From: Pirellulaceae bacterium
GTDB taxonomy: Bacteria; Planctomycetota; Planctomycetia; Pirellulales; Pirellulaceae
Reading direction: 5' to 3'
Assembly (NCBI GenBank): GCA_020852965.1
Contig: JADYZV010000046.1
Span: 62,001 to 126,000 of the forward strand
Length of the DNA stretch: 64,000 bases
Below the pieces are notes generated by a model. It was not told where the DNA came from and made no database searches. It saw only the letters and a list, made by a program, of their open reading frames with translations. Position 1 is the stretch's first letter. Each line of letters starts with the position of its first letter. The position numbers were made by a program, and so were the translations under genes. Shown piece after piece: positions 1-11,011 of this stretch.

Positions 1-1346
1 TCCTGCGGACCCGTCGCCCAAGCCGCGATGGGTTGCGGTGCTTGTTGGTCCGAGTACCGAATCGCGTACAGTTTCCCCTCGCCGGTCGGACCGGTTCCCC
101 AGTCGGGCCCGCCGCTATGGCAAGCCACGATGAGATCGCCTCGCGGCGAAATGCAACAATCGACTGTCAGCATGCTCAGGCAGGCGATCAAATGATTCCG
201 TGCGATGTATTGCCCTCGCTCGGTTCTCGCCAATTCGGTGCGCCACAGCTTGCCGCGCGATTCGCCGGTGACAAACACGTTTCCTCGCCAGTCGGCTGGG
301 CCGAACAGCGCCGCCTGTTGAATGTTGGGATTTGTCTTATTCGACAGTGAAAATTGTCGCGGTAAGTTAAACGCCATGCCGCAAGTCGATTGGTGCTGCG
401 GTGCGTAGTTGAACAGGCTCGGTTCATCAAACACGTTGGGAAGATGGGTGGGGTGACTGGGTGGAAAACCAAAATGCTGTTTGCTCTCACCACCCCTGGT
501 CCGAATGTGCAGTAGTTCGTCCAATGGGTTACCGTTGGGTAGCCAGGTTGCTCCCTCTTGATCGGTGGCGAACAGTTCGCCGTGTTCGTCAAAACCGATG
601 CCGATGGTAAAGCGAACTCCCGTGCAGACGATCGAACGCTGCGACAAGTCGGGTTCGATGCGCAGGATCGTGCCACGTTCACTCTGCAAATCGTACTGCG
701 ACCGGCCATCGTCGTCGATCAAGTAGGCGTTGTTGTAAGCCGCCGTGCCGAGTCCGAAGTAGATCGCTCCATCGGCAGCGATAGCCACACCAATGGCGTC
801 CACGTTCGGTGGTATTTCTTGCCAACCGTCGGCGATCATTCTTTCTTCTTCCGCCACCCCGTCGCCGTCCATGTCTAGGATGGCGGAGACCTTTCCTTTG
901 GATGCAACGACAACGCCAGCCGGCCGCTTCGCGTTCAAGCCGTTTGGCGCGGCAGTGGCGGTATCGGATGGATTGTCAAGCGGTTTGTGGGGTTTCAGTA
1001 ACTCGTGCCCTGCGGGGATGACCGCCATGCCGATGGGACCGCGCAGCCGTCCTTGGTTGTCAAAGAACAAACTGGCCGAGTCTTCGAAGCTGTCTCCATC
1101 GGAATCGCTCAGCAGCCAAATGTTGCCGTTGTAGCCCAGTGCAATGAGCTTCCCGTCGGCGCGGTAGCGGACGTTGTTGATGTTAGGTAATTGCACAGGC
1201 AATTCGACCACGGAAAATCCGGGTACAAGCATCTGTATTGGCGTTTCAGGCGACTTGTGAGCAGGCTCCTGTTCGCTGTCGGCCCGCGTCAGAGTTGCGT
1301 TGAACATCACGCTGGTGATGACAAGGATTATTCGAAATCCGACCAT
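1..1346 (-). CDS. PVC-type secreted beta-propeller dehydrogenase, 3' part beyond window
   Basis: The minus-strand frame is open from an ATG at 1346 to the window edge (448 codons, no stop), so the gene is partial at its C-terminus. It starts with a hydrophobic leader (MVGFRIILVITSVMF...) ending near ADSEQE, which implies export. The mature part begins MLVPGFSVVELPVQLPNINNVRY, the usual opening of planctomycete/verrucomicrobial propeller domains of the sugar or sorbosone dehydrogenase type (DUF7133-like). It continues with repeated propeller blades such as GVAIAADGAIYFGLG, GTILRIEPD, GFDEHGELFATDQEG and GNVFVTGESRGKLWRTE. In this family the propeller is commonly followed by HEAT-like repeats and a cytochrome c domain, but that part lies outside the window. 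Substrate unknown. All plus-strand reading frames across this stretch are shadows. Confidence 0.75.
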   Translation of the reverse strand, partial: MVGFRIILVITSVMFNATLTRADSEQEPAHKSPETPIQMLVPGFSVVELPVQLPNINNVRYRADGKLIALGYNGNIWLLSDSDGDSFEDSASLFFDNQGRLRGPIGMAVIPAGHELLKPHKPLDNPSDTATAAPNGLNAKRPAGVVVASKGKVSAILDMDGDGVAEEERMIADGWQEIPPNVDAIGVAIAADGAIYFGLGTAAYNNAYLIDDDGRSQYDLQSERGTILRIEPDLSQRSIVCTGVRFTIGIGFDEHGELFATDQEGATWLPNGNPLDELLHIRTRGGESKQHFGFPPSHPTHLPNVFDEPSLFNYAPQHQSTCGMAFNLPRQFSLSNKTNPNIQQAALFGPADWRGNVFVTGESRGKLWRTELARTERGQYIARNHLIACLSMLTVDCCISPRGDLIVACHSGGPDWGTGPTGEGKLYAIRYSDQQAPQPIAAWATGPQ

Positions 1347-1434
1347 TGTGTTCGCTTCTGTGTTTATTATTGAGCGGACGAAAAGAAGAATTAATTGTAG
1401 TCGCTCTTGGGAGTGGAGTTGTTCGTGGTACTCG

Positions 1435-2148
1435 TTACGAGCCTGCTTCAGGACGCAGGGAGCGCAGTTGCTGGGGAGTGTTGAAGGTCCAGGCTTGAGG
1501 GTTGTCGGACGATTTAACAGCGACGGTTCGTGAGGCTTGAAACAGAGTTTGCAATGAGTATTGTTCGCGTCGCAAGTTCGTGAGGGCTTGGGGTAGCAAT
1601 CGCGTGTGCAACAAACTGGGGAATGGCTCCCATACTTGCTTCTCAACTCTCAAATCACTTTTCATGTCGCCAACGAACGCGATCGCGTCGACTGGCTGTG
1701 GGGCATTGCCATTTGGACTTGGCTGGTGTTCTATCGCCATTTTCGCTAACGACTTAAACCATTCCGCGTGCCACACGTACAGGTCGCAACTGATGAGTAG
1801 CAACCAACCGGGCCGTTGTTGTTCGCGATGCTGCAAGGCGGTAGCCACGCCTGCCAGTGGGCCTTGGCCAATCAGTCGATCGACTAAGCATTGCACGCCG
1901 AGGTCGTCGTAGCGATCGGCTCGATCGGCAACGATCTCGACGGTATGTCCCTGTCGGCTGAGGCTGCGGCGAAGAGCGAGCAGCAATGGCTCAGAAGTGC
2001 CTTCAATGCGGTCCTCAACGCACGCGACTTCTACACGAGCTTTGTCACTGCCGAAGCGAGAGCTGAGTCCACCCGCCATAATGTATGCGGGACAATTGGC
2101 AGGCTGTAGTGACCGAGGGGGCTTTGCTGTAGGTGGGCTACTGGGCAT
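1435..2148 (-). CDS. mobA: molybdenum cofactor guanylyltransferase-like protein
   Basis: 237 residues. The nucleotidyltransferase signature is clear at residues 22-37: YIMAGGLSSRFGSDKA matches the LAGGxSxRMGxDKA loop of MobA, which transfers GMP from GTP onto molybdopterin to make the bis-MGD cofactor of DMSO-reductase-family enzymes. A central LLISCDLYVWHAEWFKSL matches the metal-binding region that is usually DxP; here it is CDLY, so the Pro is absent. The start codon overlaps the end of the upstream carboxymuconolactone-decarboxylase-like gene by 11 bp, indicating one transcription unit. No other molybdenum-cofactor gene is visible nearby, so the GTP and molybdopterin specificity is inferred from the family; a related NTP transferase is the alternative. 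Confidence 0.8.
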   Translation of the reverse strand: MPSSPPTAKPPRSLQPANCPAYIMAGGLSSRFGSDKARVEVACVEDRIEGTSEPLLLALRRSLSRQGHTVEIVADRADRYDDLGVQCLVDRLIGQGPLAGVATALQHREQQRPGWLLLISCDLYVWHAEWFKSLAKMAIEHQPSPNGNAPQPVDAIAFVGDMKSDLRVEKQVWEPFPSLLHTRLLPQALTNLRREQYSLQTLFQASRTVAVKSSDNPQAWTFNTPQQLRSLRPEAGS

Positions 2149-2485
2149 CTTCTTGTCGGTTGCGTTCGAACTGCACGCGCGCCCAGCTCCACGCGGCTAC
2201 GGTCTTTGGAAAGCCGATCGTATTCATCCCTTGAAAGACCGCTTGTACGATCTCTTCCTCGGAAGCACCCGCCTGCATAGCGCGGCGCACGTGGCTACGC
2301 AACGCCGACTCAAGTCCTGCGCCAACCGATACCCCGATTTTGATCAGCGCACAGGTCTTTTCGTCGAGAGGTCCCGAGCGTTCAACCGCGGTGGCCATTT
2401 GGTCGTGGGCTGCAGTAACCTCGGGAAACGCTTCTTGTAGGTTGCGGTAGGTTCCCGGTATGTTTGACTTCGCTTCTCGGCTCAT
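2138..2485 (-). CDS. carboxymuconolactone decarboxylase family protein
   Basis: 115 residues, small all-helical protein. The core LDEKTCALIKIGVSVGAG...HVRRAMQAGASEEEIVQAV is the typical CMD/AhpD helix-turn-helix with the conserved His and the GA-x-EEEI motif. The CxxC pair that makes AhpD a disulfide reductase is missing (the position reads GLESALRSH), so alkylhydroperoxidase activity is unlikely. It is followed by mobA with an 11-bp overlap. In other planctomycetes such single-domain CMD proteins accompany redox genes; the reaction here is not predictable. Confidence 0.8.
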   Translation of the reverse strand: MSREAKSNIPGTYRNLQEAFPEVTAAHDQMATAVERSGPLDEKTCALIKIGVSVGAGLESALRSHVRRAMQAGASEEEIVQAVFQGMNTIGFPKTVAAWSWARVQFERNRQEDAQ

Positions 2486-2513
2486 GCTTGTTGTCTTTCA
2501 AATGTGTAAAAGC

Positions 2514-2918
2514 TCAGGTCACAGCGCTGCGTTTCCAGGCCAGGCTGGCGGTGAACAGCCAGCCTAGTATAAAGCACAAGCCTCCTGAGGGCACGATGGC
2601 CCAATGCCCCATCTGGCCCAAGTAGACCATACTGTATAACCCGCCGCTAAAGAGCATAATTCCCAGCAGGAAAAACGAGGCCGCGCAGGCGCGACGTTTC
2701 GTCCCGAGTCCGTCAGCGAGTAGGCCTAAAGATAATAACGCTAGGCAATGCAGCATGTGATAGCGCGACGCCACGTCGCACTGGCTCAATCTCTGTGCGA
2801 CTTGTTCCCCAACAACTCCCTGCTGAAGCAACATCGCCTCTAAGCCATGCGCCGCATGTGCGCCAATGGCGACTCCAACCGCGCCCAGCAAGCCAGCTAT
2901 TAATACAATCCAGCGCAT
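2514..2918 (-). CDS. DUF423 family inner membrane protein
   Basis: 134 residues with four predicted membrane helices: an N-terminal helix in MRWIVLIAGLLGAVGVAIGAHAAHGLE, then LHCLALLSLGLLADG, FFLLGIMLFSGGLYSMVYLG, and the C-terminal SGGLCFILGWLFTASLAW. The GAxGVxxGAxxAHGL opening, the YHMLHCLALL stretch and the SGGLY motif are diagnostic of DUF423 (YgdD/YwdK). Function of the family is unknown. It lies 28 bp upstream of the CMD gene on the same strand, so it probably heads the DUF423-CMD-mobA transcript. Confidence 0.85.
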   Translation of the reverse strand: MRWIVLIAGLLGAVGVAIGAHAAHGLEAMLLQQGVVGEQVAQRLSQCDVASRYHMLHCLALLSLGLLADGLGTKRRACAASFFLLGIMLFSGGLYSMVYLGQMGHWAIVPSGGLCFILGWLFTASLAWKRSAVT

Positions 2919-2961
2919 GAGTGGTTACTCCATATCGGCCAATCTTTTAGTGTCGCAATCG

Positions 2962-3013
2962 GTAGTGGACGAGGTTACGAGTCCCCGTGCTTAGGGACTC
3001 GAAGCATCGTCCA
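2962..3013. repeat. palindromic intergenic repeat, GTAGTGGACGAGG family
   Basis: The left arm begins GTAGTGGACGAGGTTACGAG and the right arm ends CATCGTCCAC, with the central complementary parts CGAGTCCC and GGGACTCG. The same outer sequence and the same GAGTCC/GGACTC core occur at 32562-32645. It lies between the DUF423 and M32 peptidase genes. Confidence 0.7.
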
Positions 3014-3042
3014 CAACGACAAGAAAACGGATTTGCCGATAC

Positions 3043-4547
<1,505 letters not shown>

Positions 4548-4551
<4 letters not shown>

Positions 4552-4581
4552 TTGGGAGTGCTGGTCATTTGGGAGTGCTGG
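4548..4581. repeat. 17-bp tandem duplication over the M32 start codon
   Basis: TCATTTGGGAGTGCTGG occurs twice back to back (4548-4564 and 4565-4581). The first copy contains the M32 start codon (CAT on the plus strand at 4549-4551). The second contributes an out-of-frame ATG at 4568 that opens a six-codon reading frame whose stop overlaps the real start. Confidence 0.75.
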
Positions 4582-4728
4582 GGTTTGCCACAGCTTGGGA
4601 CTTCAGGGCGGAAGAGCGCCGCGAGGAAGCTGAGGAAAATCGTGTGTGCTCAAGTCTTAAGTGAGGTCGACAGTATATTGAGTTTCGTTCGATTTACACC
4701 AGGGACAACTGCCGGTCGAGTTTTAATG

Positions 4729-5325
4729 CTACTCAGGTGTTTTGGTTTGCGGGCGGACCAGCATGACGATACCGAGTACGACAGTCATGTATCCGAACAA
4801 TACAATGTTGAGTACCACACCTTGCACGAGTGTGATCAATAGGGCACCAAGGAAATTAACTTGCCCTCCCAGATAGTCTGAACCGCCGGAATAACTGTGA
4901 TCCATGGGGAGGATTACTTCAATGATTCCAACCGACATCAGGCCACAGATCACATCGATAGCTGCACCGACTGGAAACACGATCGAGATTAAGATGCGGG
5001 AGATGTAGCCGATTTTCAGCGTCAATGCGACATTTCGAGATTGTCGCCATGGGTGAAGCAGGGGCCATTGATCGGCAAGTGTGTAGAGCCCGATGAAAAT
5101 GGCGATCCCCAAGCACATGGCCGCGACTTGCTCCTGGGCGATGGTGCCATATCCAAAATAGAAGCTGGGAGCTGCGCTGATCACACATACGACAGTCCAT
5201 AACGCTAGAGATGCGATGGGGCGACGCAGTTTTTTTGCCGTAGGCGCTGATTCGGCTGAATGGCCGGAAGGGAAGAGCTCGCTGGTGGCCGGCGGCGGAG
5301 CGAAGGGGTTGGTCGACTCTTGCAT
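4729..5325 (-). CDS. hypothetical membrane protein with N-terminal NPFAPP motif
   Basis: 198 residues. The first 35 residues are polar and contain STNPFAPPPATSE, close to the NPYxSP-type N-terminal motif found on many planctomycete membrane proteins. About four to five hydrophobic helices follow: IASLALWTVVCVISAAPSF, VAAMCLGIAIFIGLYTLA, ILISIVFPVGAAIDVICGLM, and GALLITLVQGVVLNIVLFGYMTVVLGIVMLV. No catalytic motif was seen and the function is unknown. It is transcribed leftwards and separated from the M32 gene by about 180 bp. Confidence 0.7.
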   Translation of the reverse strand: MQESTNPFAPPPATSELFPSGHSAESAPTAKKLRRPIASLALWTVVCVISAAPSFYFGYGTIAQEQVAAMCLGIAIFIGLYTLADQWPLLHPWRQSRNVALTLKIGYISRILISIVFPVGAAIDVICGLMSVGIIEVILPMDHSYSGGSDYLGGQVNFLGALLITLVQGVVLNIVLFGYMTVVLGIVMLVRPQTKTPE

Positions 5326-5904
5326 GGGTGGGGAGGGGTTGAATTTCGGTTGATATGGACAGATGTGCTAGCCCTTTCGGGTTTTCAGAGGTAAGTTCCA
5401 GCGTGGTAATTGTAGTGGCTGGGCAGCTTCGTGAGGTGAATCTGTCAAATTGGCAAAGTCAGCTCGCTTTCGCTCCTCACCTCCAACCCTTTCTCCCCTG
5501 GGTACTGAGGCGAGGGGGAGCAAGTAATGTGGAGGTGGCCACCGCTGCCAAGGAGTGGACGGCCTGTTTATGGCTTTCGACTCTACCGCATGGCGACGCT
5601 GGCTACCGACTTCTGAGCTGCCGACAGGCGTTCGCGCGCCAGCGAAAACCAGCCCTTGCGGCATGTGGCACAGGCTTTGCAATGCGTGAACCCAATCCCC
5701 GCGACTGCCAGGTTGGCTGAGACGATTGCTCTCGGCTCGAACTGGCGTCGACTGAGTTGGCGGCTCGTAGACTCGGCAGATTGACCTGTTCGAGGCGGTA
5801 GCCGTCGGCTCTGGCGCACGCAAGTGGCGGCCTCCCCCTACACGATTAACAAATCACCCCTTCGGTTCAGACCAAACCCAGATCCACTTTGGAGGATATT
5901 GAAC
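5326..5904. other. intergenic region between divergent genes, no gene supported
   Basis: About 580 bp between the leftward membrane-protein gene and groEL1. The reading frames present have no family resemblance and biased composition. It contains one copy of a quasi-palindromic repeat (5483-5520). No CIRCE operator (TTAGCACTC-N9-GAGTGCTAA) was found ahead of groEL1. Confidence 0.5.
5483..5520. repeat. quasi-palindromic intergenic repeat
   Basis: The stretch CCCTTTCTCCCCTGGGTACT followed by GAGGCGAGGGGGAG resembles 36481-36520 (CCCCTCTTCCCTGAGTACTA then GGGCGAGGGAAG). Both have a C-rich arm, a central GTACT and a G-rich arm, so they can fold back on themselves. Both lie in intergenic DNA. Confidence 0.5.
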
Positions 5905-7608
5905 GTGGCAAAGCAAATGGTATTTGATGACGAGGCCCGGCAACCGCTGTTGGCTGGCGTCTCTAAATTGGCTCGTGCAGTTCGCAGCACCTTGGGCCCT
6001 CGCGGTCGCAACGCGGTGCTCGACAAAGGCTGGGGTTCTCCCAAGGTCACCAAGGATGGGGTGACGGTTGCTGAAGATATCGATTTGGACGACCCGTTCG
6101 AGAACCTCGGTGCACAGCTCGTTAAGGAAGCGGCCAGCAAGACCAATGACGTGGCTGGCGACGGTACGACCACGGCCACAGTCTTGGCCGAAGCGATATT
6201 CCGCGAAGGGCTCAAGATGGTTGCCGCTGGCGGTGATCCCATGGCCTTGTCACGCGGAATCGCCAAAGCCGTAGATGCTGTCGGCGAAGCGCTGACGAAG
6301 ATGTCGATCAAGATCGACGAAAAGAGCAAGAAAGAGATCAAGCAAGTTGCCACCATCGCTGGTAACAACGATCCGGCGATCGGCGACGTACTAGCGGACG
6401 CTTTCCTGAAGGTTGGCAAGGACGGCGTGATCACTGTCGAGGAAGGGCGCAGCAGTGAAACCACTGTCGAGGTGGTCGAAGGCATGCAGTTTGACCGCGG
6501 CTTCTTGTCGCCTCATTTTGTCACCAATGCCGACAATGTCAGTGTTGAGCTCGATGATTGCCATGTGTTGCTCTTCGAGGAAAAGATCAGCTCGAACAAG
6601 AAGTTGATTCCGCTGCTGGAGGCGGTCAGCAAGGCCAAGAAGCCGTTGTTGATCATCGCTGAAGACGTAGATGGCGAAGCGTTGGCTACCTTGGTGGTCA
6701 ACAAGATGCGTGGCATCCTCAGTGTGGTAGCCGTCAAGGCGCCTGGCTATGGCGATCGCCGTAAGGCAATCATGGGGGACTTGGCGGTACTGACCGGTGG
6801 CCAGGCCATTTTCAAGGATCTGGGGGTTGATTTGGAAAGCGTCAAGCTCTCCGACTTGGGCCGTGTCAAGAAAGTACGCATCACCAGTGAGCAGACCATT
6901 CTGGTCGGTGGCGCTGGTAGTAAAGAAGCGATCGCTGGTCGCGCCGATCAAATTCGCCGCGAGATCGACAATACGGACAGCGATTACGATAAGGAAAAGC
7001 TGCAAGAACGCTTGGCCAAGCTGGCGGGCGGAGTAGCTCAAATCTCCGTCGGTGCCGCTACCGAAACTGAAATGAAAGAGCGCAAGTCGCTGCTCGACGA
7101 CGCCAAGGCGGCTACTCAGGCTGCGCTGCACGGGGGGATTGTGCCAGGCGGCGGTGTGGCTTTGATTCGCTGCGAGTCGGCGATCAAGAAGTTGAAGCTC
7201 GAAGGAGACGAGGGGATGGGGGCTCAGATTATTGCCAACGTGCTCGATAATCCGCTCCGCGCCATCGCCAACAATGCCGGCGTAGACGGAGCCGTCGTGG
7301 TCAATCGTGTTCGGCAGCAAAAGTCTGCCACCGAAGGCTATGATGCCAACACGGATACCTACACCGACATGGTTGCGGCTGGCATTATTGACCCAACCAA
7401 GGTCGTTCGTACGGCCTTGCAGAATGCTGCCAGTGTGGCTTCGCTATTGCTTACAACCGAATCTCTGGTCGCCGATATTCCAGTCGAAGAGGAAGAGGGT
7501 GGCGGCGACCATCATGATCACGGCATGGGCGGAGGCATGGGCGGCATGGACCCGATGGGCGGCATGGGCGGCATGGGTGGCATGGGTGGCATGGGCGGCA
7601 TGATGTAG
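5905..7608 (+). CDS. groEL: chaperonin GroEL, paralogue 1 (Gly-Met tail)
   Basis: 567 residues from the GTG at 5905 ([18 protein letters not shown]), preceded by GGAGG at 5891-5895 with a 9-nt spacer. The frame is open further upstream to 5824 but those codons are not GroEL-like. The ATPase residues are present: [20 protein letters not shown], and the D in LLDDAKAAT that corresponds to catalytic Asp398 of E. coli GroEL. The C-terminus is acidic (PVEEEEGGG), then HHDHG, then a long repeated GGM tail, the flexible segment that sits inside the folding chamber. It is the first gene of the cluster groEL1-groES-groEL2-dnaJ-grpE. The symbol is used for the family; paralogue numbering is mine. Confidence 0.97.
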   Translation: MAKQMVFDDEARQPLLAGVSKLARAVRSTLGPRGRNAVLDKGWGSPKVTKDGVTVAEDIDLDDPFENLGAQLVKEAASKTNDVAGDGTTTATVLAEAIFREGLKMVAAGGDPMALSRGIAKAVDAVGEALTKMSIKIDEKSKKEIKQVATIAGNNDPAIGDVLADAFLKVGKDGVITVEEGRSSETTVEVVEGMQFDRGFLSPHFVTNADNVSVELDDCHVLLFEEKISSNKKLIPLLEAVSKAKKPLLIIAEDVDGEALATLVVNKMRGILSVVAVKAPGYGDRRKAIMGDLAVLTGGQAIFKDLGVDLESVKLSDLGRVKKVRITSEQTILVGGAGSKEAIAGRADQIRREIDNTDSDYDKEKLQERLAKLAGGVAQISVGAATETEMKERKSLLDDAKAATQAALHGGIVPGGGVALIRCESAIKKLKLEGDEGMGAQIIANVLDNPLRAIANNAGVDGAVVVNRVRQQKSATEGYDANTDTYTDMVAAGIIDPTKVVRTALQNAASVASLLLTTESLVADIPVEEEEGGGDHHDHGMGGGMGGMDPMGGMGGMGGMGGMGGMM

Positions 7609-7614
7609 CGTAGC

Positions 7615-7631
7615 TCGGCGGTCCCCGCCGA
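7615..7631. other. short GC hairpin between groEL1 and groES
   Basis: TCGGCGG-TCC-CCGCCGA is a perfect 7-bp stem with a 3-nt loop, starting seven bases after the groEL1 stop and followed by ATTTAT. It may attenuate transcription or protect the groEL1 mRNA end; it has no long T-run. Confidence 0.45.
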
Positions 7632-7766
7632 ATTTATACCGGCGGGTCGCAGTCCTGTATCCGATTCGCGCCGATTGCTATCGATGGCAGTTGGCGCCCG
7701 CAAACTGAATTAATAGTCAACGTTCAACCAATACAGCATCCTTTATCAAAGCAGGAACCATAGAAC

Positions 7767-8066
7767 ATGGCCAAACTAAAAATTCGCCCATTGGATGACC
7801 GAGTCGTCGTTAAGCCCGAGGAAGCCGAGGAGACCACAGCGGGTGGGATCGTGCTTCCCGGTTCAGCTCAAGAGAAGCCACAGCGTGGTACTGTCGTAGC
7901 TGTTGGTCCTGGCAAGCTGCTCGACAATGGCAATCGCGGCACGCTGTCGGTGGCTGTTGGTGATGTCGTCATCTACGGCAAGTATGGCGGAAGCGACATC
8001 GAAGTCGATGGCGACGAAGTCAAGATTTTGCGCGAGAGTGATATTCTCGCCAAGGTTCTCGCCTAA
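7767..8066 (+). CDS. groES: co-chaperonin GroES
   Basis: 99 residues, normal length. [45 protein letters not shown] covers the N-terminal beta-barrel and the mobile loop ([13 protein letters not shown]) that docks to the GroEL apical domain. The ending [14 protein letters not shown] is also typical. GroES caps the GroEL chamber with ATP. It is placed between two groEL genes (158 bp after groEL1, 56 bp before groEL2), so it could serve both. Confidence 0.97.
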   Translation: MAKLKIRPLDDRVVVKPEEAEETTAGGIVLPGSAQEKPQRGTVVAVGPGKLLDNGNRGTLSVAVGDVVIYGKYGGSDIEVDGDEVKILRESDILAKVLA

Positions 8067-8122
8067 TTCCAATCGTTCCCCAGAAAACTGAAATTACCTG
8101 AGTAAAGTAAAGGATCAATAGC

Positions 8123-9742
8123 GTGGCTAAACAGCTTATGTTTGAGGATCACGCTCGCGCTCGCATGCTGCAAGGCGTCGAGAAGCTGGCGGATGCTGTC
8201 GCCGTCACGATGGGGCCCACCGGTCGCAACGTGATTATCGACAAGAGCTTTGGCGGTCCGACGGTGACCAAAGACGGTGTGACCGTAGCCAAAGAGATTG
8301 AATTGGAAGATCGCTTTGAGAATATGGGTGCCAAGCTGGTAGTCGAGGTGGCTCAGAAGACGAGCGACTTGGCTGGTGACGGTACGACCACGGCCACGGT
8401 TTTGGCGCGTGCCATTTTCAAAGAAGGCCTGCGCAACGTGGTAGCGGGTAGCAATCCGGCTGCCATCCGTCGCGGCATCGAAAAGGGTGTCGAAGCGGCG
8501 GTCGCCAAATTGCACGAGTTGGGCAAGCCGGTGAGCGATCGCCAGCAAGTGGCCCACGTCGGTGCTATTAGCGCCAACAACGACATGAAGATCGGTGAGC
8601 TGTTGGCCGAAGCGCTCGAACGCGTTGGCAAAGACGGTGTGATCACTGTCGAAGAGGGCAAGACAGCCGACACGACCGTCGAGTACGTAGACGGAATGCA
8701 GTTCGACAAGGGCTACATCTCTCCCTACTTCATCAACACGCCGGCCGACATGACGTGTACGTTCGAAGACGCGTTGGTATTGCTGTACGAGAAGAAGATC
8801 AGCAACATTCGCGATCTCGTGCCGGTACTCGAGAAGACGAGCCAAAGCGGGCGTGCGCTATTGATCATCGCCGAAGACATCGACGCCGAAGCGTTGACAT
8901 TGCTGGTCGTTAACAAACTGCGTGGCACTCTCAATGTTTGCGCGGTTAAGGCACCTGGCTTCGGTGATCGTCGCAAGGCCATGATGGGCGACATCGCCAC
9001 ATTGACTGGCGGAACGTTCATCAGTGAGGACTTGGGAATTCAGCTCGAAAAGCTGTCGCTCGATCAACTGGGGCGTGCGAAGAAGGTGGTAGTTGACAAG
9101 AGCAATACCACAATCGTCGAGGGCTCGGGGGATCGCAAGACGATCGATCAACGCGTGGCACAGATTCGCACTCAAATTGAGCAGACCGACAGCGAGTACG
9201 ATCGCGAGAAGTTGCAAGAACGCCTGGCCAAACTGGCTGGCGGTGTCGCGGTCATCAGCGTTGGTGCGGAGACCGAAGCGGACATGAAGCAGAAGAAGGC
9301 GAGAGTCGAAGATGCTTTGCATGCGACTCGAGCGGCTATGGAGGAAGGCATTTTGCCCGGTGGTGGCGTGGCTTTGATCCGCTGTAAAGAAGCGGTGGAA
9401 GCAGCTATGAGCAAGTGCAAGGGAGACGAAAAGATCGGTGCGCAGATCATCCTGCGTTCGCTCTCCGCACCACTGCGTCAGATCGCGGACAATGCTGGTA
9501 TTGACGGATCGGTTGTGGCTGACGAGGTTAGCAATAAACCACTTTCTACCGGCTATGATGCCAATAAGGGTGCCTATGTCGATATGCTCAAGAGCGGTAT
9601 TATCGATCCTGTGAAGGTTGTCAGGACCGCTTTGGCCAATGCGGGAAGTATTGCCGGATTGTTGCTGACTACCGAAGCCCTGGTGACGAACTTCGATAAG
9701 GAAGACAAGAGCAAGTTGCGGGCTGAAGGGGCCGTGTCGTAA
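8123..9742 (+). CDS. groEL: chaperonin GroEL, paralogue 2 (no Gly-Met tail)
   Basis: 539 residues from a GTG start at 8123 with AAAGGA about nine bases upstream. It is a full chaperonin with [19 protein letters not shown] and [12 protein letters not shown] containing the catalytic Asp. Unlike paralogue 1 it ends in a short charged tail ([17 protein letters not shown]) without any GGM repeat. The segment KFGVIS-type intermediate-domain residues are replaced by [18 protein letters not shown], still conventional. GroEL paralogues in one genome generally differ in substrate set; here the tail difference suggests a different chamber interior. A terminator-like hairpin follows at 9793-9823. Confidence 0.97.
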   Translation: MAKQLMFEDHARARMLQGVEKLADAVAVTMGPTGRNVIIDKSFGGPTVTKDGVTVAKEIELEDRFENMGAKLVVEVAQKTSDLAGDGTTTATVLARAIFKEGLRNVVAGSNPAAIRRGIEKGVEAAVAKLHELGKPVSDRQQVAHVGAISANNDMKIGELLAEALERVGKDGVITVEEGKTADTTVEYVDGMQFDKGYISPYFINTPADMTCTFEDALVLLYEKKISNIRDLVPVLEKTSQSGRALLIIAEDIDAEALTLLVVNKLRGTLNVCAVKAPGFGDRRKAMMGDIATLTGGTFISEDLGIQLEKLSLDQLGRAKKVVVDKSNTTIVEGSGDRKTIDQRVAQIRTQIEQTDSEYDREKLQERLAKLAGGVAVISVGAETEADMKQKKARVEDALHATRAAMEEGILPGGGVALIRCKEAVEAAMSKCKGDEKIGAQIILRSLSAPLRQIADNAGIDGSVVADEVSNKPLSTGYDANKGAYVDMLKSGIIDPVKVVRTALANAGSIAGLLLTTEALVTNFDKEDKSKLRAEGAVS

Positions 9743-9792
9743 GCCAAGCCGCGACTGCAAGCTGCTCTGGCGCGGTTTGTTTAAAACCCATC

Positions 9793-9823
9793 AAAGGCCA
9801 CTCTCGTAAGGGAGTGGCCTTTT
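9793..9823 (+). terminator. intrinsic terminator after groEL2
   Basis: AAAGGCCACTC, loop, GAGTGGCCTTTT forms an 11-bp stem beginning 50 bp after the groEL2 stop and running into a T-tract on the plus strand. It ends the groE transcript just ahead of dnaJ, so dnaJ-grpE likely has its own promoter or is expressed by read-through. Confidence 0.8.
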
Positions 9824-9858
9824 GTTCAAGAAAAGCTAGTTTTTTAGAGACGTATCCC

Positions 9859-11004
9859 ATGGCCACAACGAAACGCTGCTACTACGAAGTGCTGGAAGTG
9901 AGCAAGACGGTTTCAAGCGCGGAACTTGCGCGGGCCTATCGCAAGCTGGCGATCAAGTATCATCCCGACAGCAATCGCCACGACGAAGACGCAGTCGCCA
10001 AGTTCAAGGAAGCTGCTGAAGCCTACGAGGTCTTGAGCGATGAGCACAAGCGGGCGCGATACGACCAGTACGGACACGCCGGTGTAAGCTCCGATGCGGG
10101 GGGCTTTCAGGATATGGGCGACATCTTCGAAGCCTTTGGAGACATGTTCGGAGGCACCATCTTTGGCGACTTCTTCGGCGGGCGCGGGGGGCGTAATCGC
10201 GTGCGCCGCGGTGCCGACATTCGCTGCGATGTGACGCTCGATCTAGAGGAAGCTGCCAGGGGTACCAGGAAAAAGGTTTCGTTGACTCGACACGAGCTGT
10301 GCGCGACGTGTGAGGGGAGCGGTGCCGAACCCGGTTCCCAGCCACAGGTTTGCAATCGTTGCCGGGGCCAGGGACAAGTCGTGCAGGCCAATGGGATTTT
10401 GCGCGTACAAACCACCTGTCCGCAGTGCCGAGGCAAAGGCAAGATCACCACGTCACCTTGCAAAGAATGCGACGGCTCGGGAGCGCTGCCGCGCGAAGTA
10501 TTGCTGGAAGTGGCTATTCCGGCCGGGGTCGATGATGGGATGCGGGTGCGACTGGCGGGCGAGGGGCAAGCCAGTCCAGATGGTGGACCACCCGGCGATG
10601 CCTATTGCTTCATCAAAGTGCGTGCACACAAGATGTTCCATCGCGAAGGGAGCGATCTGGTGCTACAGCTTCCACTGAGTTATTCGCAGGTCGTGCTGGG
10701 AACCGAAATTGAAATACCAACGTTAGGCGGACGGCACACAATCCAAATTCCCAAGGGAACGCAGAGCGGCGAAGTCTTCCAGCTTCGCGGACTCGGTGTG
10801 CCCGACCCTCGTAACAATCAGCGAGGTAGCCTGTTGGTGCAGACTTTTGTCGAAATTCCGAAAAAGGTGAGCGCCCAACAGGAAGAGTTGCTGCGCAAGT
10901 TGGCTGAGCTCGAAGATGAGCACGTGACCCCGCATCGCAAGTCGTTCTTCGAGCGGGTGTTGACTTACTTTCGACACGAAGAAGACAAAGCTGTTAAGGA
11001 GTAG
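9859..11004 (+). CDS. dnaJ: chaperone DnaJ (Hsp40, type I)
   Basis: 381 residues from ATG 9859 (MATTKRCYYEVLEVSK). The frame extends 15 codons upstream into the terminator hairpin, so the later ATG is preferred. Domains in order are: J domain at residues 1-70 with the HPD motif at 35-37, which stimulates DnaK ATPase; a Gly/Phe linker (GDMFGGTIFGDFFGGRGGR) at about 95-112; and four CxxCxGxG zinc modules at about 148-208 (CATCEGSG, CNRCRGQG, CPQCRGKG, CKECDGSG). The C-terminal substrate-binding domains follow. It is followed 7 bp later by grpE. No dnaK is in the window. Confidence 0.96.
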   Translation: MATTKRCYYEVLEVSKTVSSAELARAYRKLAIKYHPDSNRHDEDAVAKFKEAAEAYEVLSDEHKRARYDQYGHAGVSSDAGGFQDMGDIFEAFGDMFGGTIFGDFFGGRGGRNRVRRGADIRCDVTLDLEEAARGTRKKVSLTRHELCATCEGSGAEPGSQPQVCNRCRGQGQVVQANGILRVQTTCPQCRGKGKITTSPCKECDGSGALPREVLLEVAIPAGVDDGMRVRLAGEGQASPDGGPPGDAYCFIKVRAHKMFHREGSDLVLQLPLSYSQVVLGTEIEIPTLGGRHTIQIPKGTQSGEVFQLRGLGVPDPRNNQRGSLLVQTFVEIPKKVSAQQEELLRKLAELEDEHVTPHRKSFFERVLTYFRHEEDKAVKE

Positions 11005-11011
11005 TTGAAAG

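Noticed and set aside
5355-5823. Frames in the groEL1 upstream region (121 codons plus, 151 codons minus)
   Set aside because: Arg/Ser-rich translations without pattern; the two frames overlap each other and contain a repeat.
5824-5904. N-terminal extension of groEL1 (27 codons)
   Set aside because: GroEL proteins begin MAKQ; the GTG at 5905 has a good ribosome site and gives a normal N-terminus.
5326-5904. CIRCE heat-shock operator
   Set aside because: The TTAGCACTC-N9-GAGTGCTAA sequence was looked for ahead of groEL1 and between groEL1 and groES and was not seen.
6391-7320. 309-codon antisense frame within groEL1, and similar ones within groEL2 (8063-8845, 8858-9760)
   Set aside because: They lie opposite well-conserved chaperonin coding sequence and encode no recognisable family; long antisense frames are a by-product of codon bias.
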